57,877 nucleotides of DNA from Dyella monticola (GTDB lineage Bacteria; Pseudomonadota; Gammaproteobacteria; Xanthomonadales; Rhodanobacteraceae). The notes beneath the pieces are model-generated. The model was not told the origin of the DNA and did not search any database. It was given only the letters and a program-made list of their open reading frames with translations. Location of the stretch: NCBI RefSeq assembly GCF_003363155.1, contig NZ_QRBE01000001.1:825325-883201 (forward strand), given 5' to 3'. Position numbers and translations under genes: made by a program. Positions 17,533-27,449 of the stretch are shown here, one piece after another; the first letter of the stretch is position 1; the number at the start of each line of letters is the position of its first letter.

Positions 17533-18524
17533 GTCACCCCGAGGTCCCCGAGATGGCCATCCAAGCCGAACGCTGGTTCGTGCGGCTGCGGGAGCCGGAC
17601 TGCACGGACGAAGAACGGGCAGCCTGCGCCCGCTGGCGCGCGGCCGATCCGGCGCACGAGGCCGCGTTCCGGGAGGTAGAGAGTATCTGGGAGCGCAGCG
17701 CCGAGCTGAGCGACGACCTTTACATTGCCGCCGCGCTGTACGAGGCCGAGCGCGACAAGGCATCGCGAGGCAGCCCGGTCTGGCGCTGGGCCCTTTCCTT
17801 TCTGGTGGGCGCCGCGGCCCTGGTGTTCCTGGCGTTTCGGATGGTATCGGCGCCGGTTTCACCGGCGATGCACTATCAGACCCGGGTGGGTGAGCGGGAG
17901 CGTATCGCGCTGCCGGATGGGACGGTGGTCGTGCTCGACACCCACACCGAGCTGGTGGCTCGCTTCGCCGCGCGGCGGCGGCTTATCGACCTGTCGCAGG
18001 GCCAGGCGCAATTCCGAGTGGCGCACGATGCGCAGCGGCCATTCATCGTGCATGCCGCTGGCGGTACGGTGACCGCCACGGGGACACAGTTCGATGTGAG
18101 GGTAGAGGACGCCATGGCGACCGTCACGCTGCTGGAAGGCTCTGTGATCGTCCAGGGGGCCGCTGCCGCCACGCAGCCGCATCCGCCCATCACCCTATCG
18201 CCGGGGCAGCAATTGCGCTTTGACCGCACCGGGCAGGAATGGTCGGTCACCCCTGTGGACCTGGCGTCGGCGAGCGCCTGGACTCAGGGCAGTCTGCAGG
18301 TGAGCGACTGGCCGCTGGGGCGGCTGGTTGCCGAAATGAATCGCTATTCGACCACGCCGGTGCGCCTTGCAGACCCGACGCTGGCGAATATCCGGATCAG
18401 CGGCACCTTCCGCACCGGCGATCAGGACGGGCTGGTCTTGGTCCTCGAACACGGCTGGTCGCTGCGGGCCATGCGCCAAAACGGCGAAATCGTGCTATCG
18501 CGCGCGGTGCTCGCGCGGCATTAG
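17529..18524 (+). CDS. FecR-type anti-sigma factor/signal transducer 1
   Basis: This inner-membrane regulator links a ligand-loaded receptor to the FecI sigma factor. The 331 residues comprise an N-terminal DUF4880 sigma-binding domain (AERWFVRLREPDCTDEERAA), a membrane helix at about residues 80-100 (WALSFLVGAAALVFLAFRMV), a FecR periplasmic domain (GERERIALPDGTVVVLDTHT) and a C-terminal STN-interacting part (LADPTLANIRISGTFRTGD). It overlaps the FecI1 stop by 4 bases. A 204-base gap separates it from the second sigma factor. Confidence 0.92.
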   Translation: MSHPEVPEMAIQAERWFVRLREPDCTDEERAACARWRAADPAHEAAFREVESIWERSAELSDDLYIAAALYEAERDKASRGSPVWRWALSFLVGAAALVFLAFRMVSAPVSPAMHYQTRVGERERIALPDGTVVVLDTHTELVARFAARRRLIDLSQGQAQFRVAHDAQRPFIVHAAGGTVTATGTQFDVRVEDAMATVTLLEGSVIVQGAAAATQPHPPITLSPGQQLRFDRTGQEWSVTPVDLASASAWTQGSLQVSDWPLGRLVAEMNRYSTTPVRLADPTLANIRISGTFRTGDQDGLVLVLEHGWSLRAMRQNGEIVLSRAVLARH

Positions 18525-18728
18525 GCCGAGCCTAAGCGTAAGCTCGGTAGGTAGTGACAGCGGCTGAGGCACCCGCCAGGATGCCAAAGGGGCCGACGCC
18601 CGATCATCGCCCTTCATCCCAATCTCTCTGGGGGAAATTCCGGCGTGGGTCGTTTATAACGATGAGCGGTTGTTCCGCCCCTGGCCGATGGGCGAGCGGC
18701 GGGCGCACGGGCAGTTCGTGAGGGCGCA

Positions 18729-19274
18729 GTGGGAAATAAGAACGGGGCGGCAGACGTTTCGGCCGTCATCGAGGTAGCGGGCCAGTCGGAAGCGGACGTG
18801 CTCGTCGGGCGCTACCGCGAACCGCTCAGACGCTTCTTTGAACGTCGCTTGCGCAGCCGCGCGGATGCAGAGGATCTGGCCCAGGACGTGCTGGTGCGAT
18901 TGGCCCGCCAGCGCCTGCTCATTCCCCAAACTCGCCCCGCTTATATCTTCCTGACCGCACGAAGCGTGCTGCTCGATCAACTGCGCCGGAACCGCATACG
19001 GATGCGGGGCGATCAGCCCCAGGAGGATGAGGCGGCGAGGGAGGCGCCGTCCGCGGAGCGCATCTGCGATGCCCAGGAACGCGTGCAGCGGGTCTCGCAA
19101 CTGATGGAGCGGCTGACACCGCGGGCGAAGCAGGTGTTCACCATGCAGCGGATCGATGGACTGACCTATACGGAGATTGCCCAAGCCCTCGGCATCACGA
19201 TGGGCACGGTGGAAAAGCACATGTCCACCGCGCTGCGATTCCTCGTGCAACATCTCGATGAGATCGAAGGATAG
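18729..19274 (+). CDS. FecI-type ECF sigma factor 2
   Basis: This is a second ECF sigma factor of 181 residues, distinct from FecI1. Region 2 reads RYREPLRRFFERRLRSRADAEDLAQDV. Region 4 has the helix-turn-helix GLTYTEIAQALGITMGTVEKHM. GTG at 18729 is the only suitable start near the conserved part, and its ribosome site is weak. The second FecR gene begins 5 bases after its stop, and receptor 2 lies further downstream, so this pair probably controls receptor 2 and isopeptidase E2. Confidence 0.9.
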   Translation: MGNKNGAADVSAVIEVAGQSEADVLVGRYREPLRRFFERRLRSRADAEDLAQDVLVRLARQRLLIPQTRPAYIFLTARSVLLDQLRRNRIRMRGDQPQEDEAAREAPSAERICDAQERVQRVSQLMERLTPRAKQVFTMQRIDGLTYTEIAQALGITMGTVEKHMSTALRFLVQHLDEIEG

Positions 19275-19279
19275 GGGCC

Positions 19280-20266
19280 ATGAGTCAGGAACCGACCTAT
19301 ACAGCTAACGAAGAGGCCATTGCCTGGTTTGTGCGTACCCATTCGGATCAGCGCACGCTGGCTGACGAGGATCGTTTCGCGCAGTGGCTGAAGCAGGATG
19401 CGCGTCATGCCGAGGCGTACGCGCGCGTCGAGAAAGCGTGGCGCGCGGCCGGCCCGGACATCACAGCGCGCCCCCTGGTCGGCGAGCGACGATGGGGCAA
19501 GAACAAGCGTCTGTGGACCCGGTGGCGCATGAGTCTGGCCGCTGCCCTCGTGCTCTTGACCGTGAGTGCCTACTTGGTCAGCGATATGGACGGCATCCGC
19601 ACTGGCACATTCACAACATCGTCGGGGCAGCTGAGAACACTGAGCCTGGCCGACGGATCAATCATCACCTTGAATACGCGCTCCGAAGTGACGGTGAAGC
19701 TGGCTCGGCACCTACGCTTGATCCGCTTGACCCGCGGAGAAGCCCGCTTTCAGGTCGCCAAAGATGCCACGCGCCCTTTCATTGTCGATGCGGACTCCGC
19801 ACAAGTACGCGCCGTAGGAACGGTATTCGATGTGCGGGTCGCCGAGCGGCACATCGCCGTCACCCTCGTTGAAGGAAAGGTGCAGATCACTTCTGCGCCT
19901 TTACTCGGCAAAGTGCCTGCGCCGACGCTGCTCACCGCAGGCGAACGCTTTTCCCTGGATACCGTCGGGGGCGAGCATCGTGTCGAGCCGGTGAACCTCG
20001 CACGCGCCAGCGCCTGGATCCATCGGCAACTCATCTTCGATGCCACGCCCCTCGCGGTGGCGGTCGAGGAGGCGAATCGATACCTGCCCGCACCCATCGC
20101 GATCGATGATCCCTCTGTGCGGGACATCCGCGTGAGCGGTGTGGTTCGCGCCGGTAACGTGGCGAGCTTCGTTGCGACGCTGGAGTCGTCTTTCCCAGTA
20201 CAGGCGGTCAGGCACGCCGACGGGAGGCTGGGGCTGGTGCGCCGGACAGACGACGGACAACGGTAG
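19280..20266 (+). CDS. FecR-type anti-sigma factor/signal transducer 2
   Basis: This 328-residue protein has the same layout as FecR1. It contains an N-terminal DUF4880 domain (EEAIAWFVRTHSDQRTLADEDRFAQWL), a membrane helix at about residues 80-100 (MSLAAALVLLTVSAYLVSD), a FecR domain (SSGQLRTLSLADGSIITLNT) and a C-terminal receptor-facing domain (DDPSVRDIRVSGVVRAGN). It lies 5 bases after FecI2 and 113 bases before receptor 2. The short gap to receptor 2 and the same orientation suggest they work together. Confidence 0.92.
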   Translation: MSQEPTYTANEEAIAWFVRTHSDQRTLADEDRFAQWLKQDARHAEAYARVEKAWRAAGPDITARPLVGERRWGKNKRLWTRWRMSLAAALVLLTVSAYLVSDMDGIRTGTFTTSSGQLRTLSLADGSIITLNTRSEVTVKLARHLRLIRLTRGEARFQVAKDATRPFIVDADSAQVRAVGTVFDVRVAERHIAVTLVEGKVQITSAPLLGKVPAPTLLTAGERFSLDTVGGEHRVEPVNLARASAWIHRQLIFDATPLAVAVEEANRYLPAPIAIDDPSVRDIRVSGVVRAGNVASFVATLESSFPVQAVRHADGRLGLVRRTDDGQR

Positions 20267-20379
20267 ACACGGCAAATATATTTTTTGGTTTTTCTCTGGG
20301 GGTGTTTTTCGCCACACGCGTTCTTCCTTCTCGACAGAACCACAAGCACGGGCTCGATGGAGCCGGTGGGGGAGAACCG

Positions 20380-23094
20380 ATGAAGCGCACGATTTCGCTG
20401 ATCATTCGTTTTGCCGCGATCCTGGCATGTAGCGGCATATTATTTGTTGACGTTGCGACAGCCCAATCGGCGACGCACGCGTATCGAATCGCCCCGGAGC
20501 CGTTGGATCAGGCGCTACGCGATTTCTCGCTTGCCAGTGGCGTTGATCTGCTGTTTTCCCCCGACTTGGTGGCCGGGAAGACAAGTCCTGCGCTCCAGGG
20601 AACCTTCACGATCGACGAGGGGCTGAAAACGCTCCTGCGTGGGTCTGGTCTTGAGTTCACAGTAACTGGATCACGCGTGGTCATCAGTAGAACGAAAGAC
20701 AATCCGGCTCGTCAGCCCGGTTCGCCGACGTCCGATGCGGGCACGTCGAGTGGTAACCAGACGCAAAATGCTGCTGCGGAAGAGTCGCAGCAGGGGCCGC
20801 AGAAATTGAAAGAGCAAAGTGAGAAGTCTGTTCAACTCGAAGAAATATCGGTCACAGGATCACGAATTCGCGGCGCACCGCCGGCGTCTCCGGTGACTAC
20901 TCTGACTCAAGAGGACATGGCACGCGGCGGCTATGCTGACCTCGGTGATGCAATCAGAAGCCTCCCTCAAAACTTCAGCGGCGGTGACAATCCCGGCGTT
21001 TCGGGGGGTGGTGACCAAGGCGGATTTAACAACTTGGATAATTCCTCGGCCCTGGATTTGAGAGGTCTCGGGCCAGACGCAACCCTGACGCTAATCAACG
21101 GCCATCGAGTCGCCTACGATGCGATCGATTCAGGAGTGGATATCTCAGCGATCCCGATAGCGGCCGTCGACCGGATCGAAGTCGTAACCGACGGGGCCTC
21201 AGCGGTCTATGGATCGGACGCCGTTGCTGGTGTCGCGAACGTCATTCTGCGACGAGACTTTCAAGGGATCGAGGCGACAGCGAAGTACGGCGGGTCGACC
21301 GATGGCGGCAATCAGCAACAGCAATATGGCGTGACAACCGGCGATAGATGGGCATCCGGGGGAATGATCGTGGCGTTGAATTACAGCCGGTATACCGCCA
21401 TCAACGCGAGCGATCGGTCCTACACTCAGATGTTGAATGGTACGGATTCCCTCGTGCCGGGACAGGAGCAGCACAGCGTGGTCCTGGCGGGTCATCAGAA
21501 CCTGACCGACGGGCTTGAATTGGATCTCGATGCTTTCATCAATGACCGCACCTCAGTACAGCAAAGTGCCTTTAGCACCACCGCCAATGTATTTTTTTAT
21601 GGTCTATACAGTCAGCCGCGGGTTGAGTCCTATGAGGTGACGCCGAGTCTGCGTTACCAACTCCCTGGTGGATGGGAGGCTTCGCTGAGTGGGACGTACG
21701 CGCGCAACAAAATGACGTATAACTCTCAGTTTTTTGTGCAAGGCGCCCAGTACCTTCGGGCCCTAATCACCTATGACAATACGTTGAACTCTGCCGAACT
21801 CGATGCGGAGGGCCCGCTGTTCTCAGCGCCCGGAGGCGATGCACGGCTTGCCGTGGGCGGCGGCTATCGTTCACCCGGGCTTACTCAAGTTGAGGTCGAG
21901 ACGATCGCTAGCACCACTACCACGCCGTTGGACGCTGCCGACTCCCAAAACGTCTATTTCGGGTACACAGAGCTGTCGGTCCCGTTCGTAAGTCCCGACG
22001 AGAATCTCCACCTCCTCCACTCTCTGACCTTCAATGCGGCGGCTCGTTATGAGAAATACAGCGGGTTATGGAGCGTCGCCACGCCGAAGCTCGGGTTGAT
22101 CTTCGCGCCGACCACCGATGTCACCGTTCGGGCGACATGGGGCAAGTCATTCAAAGCCGCTACGCTCTACCAAGACGATGAGGCACTGCTTGCGCTGCTC
22201 AGTCCAGCAACAGACTACGACCCTCCGCCGCCTGGCGGTGGACCGGTACTCTCCATTAGCGGCCACAGCTTAACCCCGCTTCAGCCGGAGCGCGCGACGA
22301 CGTGGACGACCTCCCTCGCCTTTCACCCACGCGCCGTTGAAGGGCTGAGTCTGGAAGCAACCTATTTCGGTGTCCGGTACGTTGACCAAGTTGACACTCC
22401 TTTCGCCGTAAGTGCCAACTCGGGGTTTGGCAACCCGATTTTCAACCAATTCATCATCTACAATCCGACGGCGCAGCAGGTGCTCGACACCATCGCGAAA
22501 GTTCCGGCCGGTCTTGACAACGAAACTGGGACGACGGTGGCATTTGATCCATCCAACGTTTCCGCCATTATTGATTCCACACTGCGCAACGTCGCTAGCA
22601 GTCATGCTCAGGGAGTGGATCTAACCGGGAACTACGACATGGATGCCGGTGCGAGGAGCCACTTAAGCTTTGCAGGCTCTGCCAGCTACTTGGAGAGCGA
22701 CCACCAGCTTAGCGCCGGCCAGCCTATAGCGCAGGAGGCGGGCTTTATCTTCTACCCGCCGCACTGGCACGCACGGGCGAGCACGACATGGGAGCGATCC
22801 AACCTGACGCTGACGGGTACTGTTAACTATATTGGCGGGGAGTGGGATAACCGCTACGCGCCCCTCGAATGGGTGGGTTCTTTCGTGACGTTCGATGCCG
22901 TCGCACAGATCCGTTCGACCGCAAGCGACGGATTTTTTCGGGACTTCGACATTGGACTGTCCGCGCTGAATATCTTGAATAAGGCGCCTGACGGTATCCG
23001 TAATACGGTTCCATACCTTCCCCCGTATGATTCTGTGAACTATTCCTCTGTCGGTCGCTTTTTGGGCATTACTATCAGGAAGCAGTTTCTGTAA
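20380..23094 (+). CDS. TonB-dependent receptor 2 with STN signalling domain
   Basis: This 904-residue outer-membrane receptor is similar in design to receptor 1 and probably imports lasso peptide 2. The ATG at 20380 has a GGGGGAGA ribosome site and gives a clean signal peptide (MKRTISLIIRFAAILACSG to VATAQ). The open frame extends upstream to 20302 but lacks a signal peptide there. The STN domain spans about residues 35-105 (IAPEPLDQALRDFSLASGVDLL). A Gln/Ser-rich linker follows, then the plug (EEISVTGSRIRGAPPASPVT) and a barrel ending in a C-terminal region with KQFL. The isopeptidase E2 gene begins in the last base of its stop codon. Confidence 0.92.
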   Translation: MKRTISLIIRFAAILACSGILFVDVATAQSATHAYRIAPEPLDQALRDFSLASGVDLLFSPDLVAGKTSPALQGTFTIDEGLKTLLRGSGLEFTVTGSRVVISRTKDNPARQPGSPTSDAGTSSGNQTQNAAAEESQQGPQKLKEQSEKSVQLEEISVTGSRIRGAPPASPVTTLTQEDMARGGYADLGDAIRSLPQNFSGGDNPGVSGGGDQGGFNNLDNSSALDLRGLGPDATLTLINGHRVAYDAIDSGVDISAIPIAAVDRIEVVTDGASAVYGSDAVAGVANVILRRDFQGIEATAKYGGSTDGGNQQQQYGVTTGDRWASGGMIVALNYSRYTAINASDRSYTQMLNGTDSLVPGQEQHSVVLAGHQNLTDGLELDLDAFINDRTSVQQSAFSTTANVFFYGLYSQPRVESYEVTPSLRYQLPGGWEASLSGTYARNKMTYNSQFFVQGAQYLRALITYDNTLNSAELDAEGPLFSAPGGDARLAVGGGYRSPGLTQVEVETIASTTTTPLDAADSQNVYFGYTELSVPFVSPDENLHLLHSLTFNAAARYEKYSGLWSVATPKLGLIFAPTTDVTVRATWGKSFKAATLYQDDEALLALLSPATDYDPPPPGGGPVLSISGHSLTPLQPERATTWTTSLAFHPRAVEGLSLEATYFGVRYVDQVDTPFAVSANSGFGNPIFNQFIIYNPTAQQVLDTIAKVPAGLDNETGTTVAFDPSNVSAIIDSTLRNVASSHAQGVDLTGNYDMDAGARSHLSFAGSASYLESDHQLSAGQPIAQEAGFIFYPPHWHARASTTWERSNLTLTGTVNYIGGEWDNRYAPLEWVGSFVTFDAVAQIRSTASDGFFRDFDIGLSALNILNKAPDGIRNTVPYLPPYDSVNYSSVGRFLGITIRKQFL

Positions 23095-25673
23095 TGCGTG
23101 AGCTACCCAGGCTTTTCACGACCATCGTGGCGGTCGTGCTAAATGCTTCAAGCACAGCGTGTTTCAAGCCGGGAGCCGAGACCGCAAGCAGGGGAAGCGT
23201 CGGTCGGGTATTGGCGGCCGCCAGTGCGTTCATTGTCGTGGTGGGCCTGATAAGTAGTCGGGTAGCAGCTGCATCCACGCACAAGCGGCCATTTACCGTG
23301 ATCGATTCCATCGACATGACGAAAATCGTGGACCCGGCTCCCTCCTACACCGATGGGGGGCAGCAGGAATTCAACCGGTCTCCCGATGGCCAGAAGTTTG
23401 TGGTGGTCCTGCGCCGAGGCCATCTGGCCACCGACGAAGTTGAAGACGATCTCGTGCTCTTCAAGACGAAGGACATCCTCACCTTCTTAAATGCAAAGCG
23501 GCCCCAAAAGCGGCCCCCGGGCGAAATACTGGCAGTATTTCGCTCGTCCTCGGGAAAGGCGCCGATCGAGAGCGTCCGATGGCAGGGTAATGCCACACTC
23601 GCCTTCATCGGAAGGACCGGCAAGCAAGAAGCCGGTCAGCTCTATTCGTTGAATCTGCGCACACATGCATTGAACAAACTGACGGATACGCCCGCCGGAG
23701 TGTTCACCTTTGATCTCGACCGACAAGGCGCGCTGGTGTATTCCGCACCTGTCTTTCCCGACTGGACGGAGAGAAACCGCAGGGGCTACGTCGTCGGCCC
23801 GACGACCATTAAGAATCTGACGATCACCAATCCGCGAAACGGCGATATCCGCGACCTCGCGTTCTTCCTGAGGAAAAGCAACTCCAGCGTGCCTGTGCGG
23901 CTCGACACCGGCCTTAATTGGGTAGCGACCGCATTTGGGACACTTCCTCTGCCCAACGAAATCTCGATCTCGCCGGATGGCCGCTGGGCGATCCTGCTTG
24001 CAACTGCGCGGTCCATTCCATTGTCGTGGGCTAACTACACCTTCGTGCAGGACAATCTTTGCAGCGAGGACCACTGGTGTCATATGGCAACCGAGCCGTG
24101 GCCACCTACCCAGCAGCTCCGCGCGGCACTCGACGCATTGGCGCCAACGACGGCGTTAGCGCCGCGTGCGTTTTGGGCTAAAGAGTTTCTCCTTCTTGAT
24201 ATGGCCCATGCCACGATCAGACCACTCCTCAATGCGCCCGGTGACTTGGGGTGGGGAACCCAGATACGGTGGTCTGCGGACAGTAAGGAGGTGATCCTGG
24301 GTACATCATATCTACCGCTGGATGTACCCAAAGGAAGCGAGCTCGCGCGGCGCAAGGCCGCGCCGGCGGTGGTAGAAGTGGACGTCCCGTCTGGCACGTA
24401 TGCCCGTATTGGCGATCGGGAGTCCTCGATAAGTAGCGTGCGTTGGTTGGCGGGAGGCGATGTACGAATCGAGTGGCTGGACAAAGCTACGGCTTCGCCG
24501 CAAGTCAAGTACTATCGAGAACGAGGGCACCGGTGGGTGGAGATATCCGCTTCGTTGGTGCGTTGGGCGCCGCCTCGGTTGGCGCTGCAAATTGAAGAGG
24601 ACCTCAATACGCCTCCTGAAATCATGGCGTCGGACCGGGAGACTAGCCGAAAGGGCGTCATTACCGACCTCAACCCACAGCTTCGAGGGTTGACACTGGG
24701 CCACGGCGAGATCTTCGAATGGCAAGACCGAATGGGTAGGCGGTATCGCGGTGCCTTGATCCTGCCGCCGGGTTTCCGCCCGGGCCGCCATTACCCGTTG
24801 GTGCTGCAAACCGAATTCTTCTATCCGCACGAATTCCTGGTGGATGGTCCGGGAGGTATACCAACTGCCTATGCCGCGCGTGCTCTGGCAAACAAGGGTA
24901 TGGTTGTTCTGCAAATGCCGCCACATACACTTTCGCCGAGTCAGGCTGACTCGAAAGACCTGACGTGGCGTTATGATCGTGACGCAGAGAATCCGAAGTT
25001 CGTCGCCAAAATGGAAGGCGCGATTGATGAGCTAAGTGACCGCGGCTTCATTGACCGTACCCGCGTGGGTCTCATTGGGTTCAGCAGGGCAGGGATGAAT
25101 GTCCAGTATGCGCTCACCTTCTCAAAATACCCGATCGCTGCCGCTACAATTGCGGATTCAGTACAAGCGACGCCTTTCGCTTATGTCCTTGACTTCGGGA
25201 TCCCGTATCCGGCAGGGATGGCGGATTTCGAGCAACAGATGATCGGTGCTGAGCTTTGGGGCGACGGAATCCAGAAGTGGATCAAGCGATCCCCTGCATT
25301 TCATTTGGACAAGGTGTGCACGCCGTTACGCCTTGAGCTTAATGGAACCCATGTGCCCGAATTCTGGGACATGTATGTATTGCTGAAGCGGCATCAGCGA
25401 CCCGTGGAAATGATTCACCTTCCTCTCGGGGCGCACCAGTTGGTGCACCCGTTGTATCGGTATATGTCTGAGCAAGGTGACGTCGATTGGTTCGCCTTTT
25501 GGCTAGAGAATGAGGTCGATCCTGATCCGGCGAAGGCCGCACAGTACGAGCGCTGGCAGGAGCTTCGCAGGCAGTATGAAGCCGGAGTCAACTCAAGCGG
25601 TGCTGTCGGGCACTCTGGGAATCAAGCGTGGTCCCACTGCGAAAGCCAAGCTTCTGTGCACAAGTACCAGTAA
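23094..25673 (+). CDS. Lasso peptide isopeptidase E2 (AtxE2-like), triad acid unclear
   Basis: This is a second prolyl-oligopeptidase-like protein (859 residues) of the lasso isopeptidase type. The nucleophile Ser664 lies in GFSRAG, and His781 (PLGAHQ) or His785 is the likely base. Aligned by eye with E1, the region of the E1 Asp698 reads LRLELNGTHVP here, so the usual acid seems replaced by Asn/Gly. The N-terminus has two hydrophobic stretches (residues about 8-22 and 38-58), the second ending in VAAAS, so the true start or targeting is uncertain. It overlaps the receptor 2 stop by one base and its end overlaps the convergent C2 gene by 52 bases. Confidence 0.85.
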   Translation: MRELPRLFTTIVAVVLNASSTACFKPGAETASRGSVGRVLAAASAFIVVVGLISSRVAAASTHKRPFTVIDSIDMTKIVDPAPSYTDGGQQEFNRSPDGQKFVVVLRRGHLATDEVEDDLVLFKTKDILTFLNAKRPQKRPPGEILAVFRSSSGKAPIESVRWQGNATLAFIGRTGKQEAGQLYSLNLRTHALNKLTDTPAGVFTFDLDRQGALVYSAPVFPDWTERNRRGYVVGPTTIKNLTITNPRNGDIRDLAFFLRKSNSSVPVRLDTGLNWVATAFGTLPLPNEISISPDGRWAILLATARSIPLSWANYTFVQDNLCSEDHWCHMATEPWPPTQQLRAALDALAPTTALAPRAFWAKEFLLLDMAHATIRPLLNAPGDLGWGTQIRWSADSKEVILGTSYLPLDVPKGSELARRKAAPAVVEVDVPSGTYARIGDRESSISSVRWLAGGDVRIEWLDKATASPQVKYYRERGHRWVEISASLVRWAPPRLALQIEEDLNTPPEIMASDRETSRKGVITDLNPQLRGLTLGHGEIFEWQDRMGRRYRGALILPPGFRPGRHYPLVLQTEFFYPHEFLVDGPGGIPTAYAARALANKGMVVLQMPPHTLSPSQADSKDLTWRYDRDAENPKFVAKMEGAIDELSDRGFIDRTRVGLIGFSRAGMNVQYALTFSKYPIAAATIADSVQATPFAYVLDFGIPYPAGMADFEQQMIGAELWGDGIQKWIKRSPAFHLDKVCTPLRLELNGTHVPEFWDMYVLLKRHQRPVEMIHLPLGAHQLVHPLYRYMSEQGDVDWFAFWLENEVDPDPAKAAQYERWQELRRQYEAGVNSSGAVGHSGNQAWSHCESQASVHKYQ

Positions 25674-27445
25674 AGGAGCCCGACAGGTGTGCGAGTCCGT
25701 GTCGGTTCACCGGAAAGCATTTCTTCGAGGGCAGTACGGTTCAGCAGGCCGCGTGAAGCGAGCGCCCCGTCAAGTAGGTATGCGCGCGCCAGGGCCGCGT
25801 TGTGTGTAAGCGACGCCTTTTGGTACTCCTCGACACCCCCTTTCGTGCGTCGCGTGGCGACCTGCAGCGGCAGATCGTTTAGGAACGCCCGGCGCGCCAC
25901 CGCTCTGTCCCAGCCGCCATCAATGAGAACGAAGGTTGGTATTCTGAGACAGAGTTCGACAATCGGTTGGGAGTTGAGTGGCGCAAATTGCTCGGGATCG
26001 TCCTCTCGCCCCAGAGGATCATAGAACGGGTGAAAGTCAACCATCGTGGACGCATAGACCTGCGCCATCTTACCTGGTGTTGTACGCGCGGCTGTTCTGA
26101 GCCATGGATGCACAAAGCGATCATCGCGAGCCGCGGCGAGTGCGGTCTCTTCGGTCAAACATCCGTGCCCGGCAGGAAGCTGCTGCCGAGGATCGAATGC
26201 CGCGGGTGTGTCTGACCGGGCAGCAATGGCATGCCTAAGCACGCGCCACATCGAAAGGCCCTCGATCCGTGCCGTATCCAGCGAGGCACGGATAAGCGCT
26301 CGACCGATCCCTTTTTGCTGAGCGCAGTCGATCGCGGCGAGCATGTGGGCCGGCTCCGAATAAAATAGGGGATCCCCCCATTCGCCTGACAATATCGCCG
26401 TGGCGCTTCGCTCCCGCGCGAGGTGCGACTCATAACGACTATAGTCAATGGCATAGCGTGCGTGAAACGGATGAGGGTGGGGCACCAGCTCTGCGAGTAG
26501 ATCCAGGCACGTCTCAATCCGACGAGGATGTTCAACGAGCTCGAAACCTGCGCGTCTGGCGACGAGACGCGCATATTCGCGCTCGTCGGAATCGGGGCCC
26601 GGGGAAAAGTGCGTGAAGCACGTAACCTGAGGGCGTGTGGGTGCGCTCGCCAGACACATCGCGATGATCGAAGAATCGATGCCGCCTGAGAGGCGGTGCA
26701 AGATTGTGTCGTAGCACGAAGCCCAGGCGTGAACGCATGTGCGGACGACCTGACGTAGCTCAGCCGACGCTTGCATCGGGTCGGTGCACCGTTGCGTTCC
26801 GGCAACGTCAAACGGGTTCCAGTAAAACTGGCGTTGGAGGCCGTGGGGTCCGAGTTTCACGCATTCGCCGCAGTGGATGGGGACCACTTCATTGAGGCCC
26901 GTGCCGTTGAGTCTCTCGTTTACGTTCGCTGCCAGTTGTACCCGCACATAGTCCCAATTCACGGTAAATTGAGCCCCGAGACGCACACAATCGTGGATGT
27001 ATGAAAAGAACACACGGATCCCCGCGATGGTGGTCATGAAGCATGGGAGCGATCCCGTGGGGTCACGAATTACCTGCACCACGTTCCCACTGGAGTCTCT
27101 TAGAAATGCAACATAGCGACCCCAGTAGTTGGTGATGATGCCGCGGCCGCCGTTGGCGAGGATGCTTTGAGTTGCGGCGGCATTGAGTCTGCATTCTGGC
27201 GACTGGAAGTCACCTCCTGACTCTCGCTTAAAGAGCTTTCCGAGCACGACTCCCCGGTGATCAGCCAGCAGATAATGCTCGCTGGACCTTTCTCGGGCAT
27301 CCACCCAATGAACGACGAGCCCGTCGCAGTTCAGGATGTAGCTACCTGAGCCGTACTGATCCCGAACCTGTCGAGACAGCCGATGGGCTCCTGTCGCTTG
27401 CTCTTGATCGGCCGCGTCCCAGGCGAATGCGATGAATCGGAACAT
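25622..27445 (-). CDS. Lasso peptide cyclase C2 (asparagine-synthetase-like)
   Basis: This is the second lasso cyclase (607 residues). It has a glutaminase-like N-terminal domain beginning MFRFIAFAWD, the PP-loop LSGGIDSSII near residue 260, and ILSGEWGDPLF, where C1 has LTGEGGDPGF. The C-terminus contains VELCLRIPTFVLIDGGWDRAVARRAF, as in C1. The frame opens further up at a TTG, but the ATG at 27445 is chosen because it lies 4 bases after the B2 stop and aligns with the C1 start. It converges on E2 with a 52-base overlap. It should join Gly1 of precursor A2 to Asp9. Confidence 0.93.
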   Translation of the reverse strand: MFRFIAFAWDAADQEQATGAHRLSRQVRDQYGSGSYILNCDGLVVHWVDARERSSEHYLLADHRGVVLGKLFKRESGGDFQSPECRLNAAATQSILANGGRGIITNYWGRYVAFLRDSSGNVVQVIRDPTGSLPCFMTTIAGIRVFFSYIHDCVRLGAQFTVNWDYVRVQLAANVNERLNGTGLNEVVPIHCGECVKLGPHGLQRQFYWNPFDVAGTQRCTDPMQASAELRQVVRTCVHAWASCYDTILHRLSGGIDSSIIAMCLASAPTRPQVTCFTHFSPGPDSDEREYARLVARRAGFELVEHPRRIETCLDLLAELVPHPHPFHARYAIDYSRYESHLARERSATAILSGEWGDPLFYSEPAHMLAAIDCAQQKGIGRALIRASLDTARIEGLSMWRVLRHAIAARSDTPAAFDPRQQLPAGHGCLTEETALAAARDDRFVHPWLRTAARTTPGKMAQVYASTMVDFHPFYDPLGREDDPEQFAPLNSQPIVELCLRIPTFVLIDGGWDRAVARRAFLNDLPLQVATRRTKGGVEEYQKASLTHNAALARAYLLDGALASRGLLNRTALEEMLSGEPTRTRTPVGLLYWYLCTEAWLSQWDHA

Positions 27446-27449
27446 GGGG

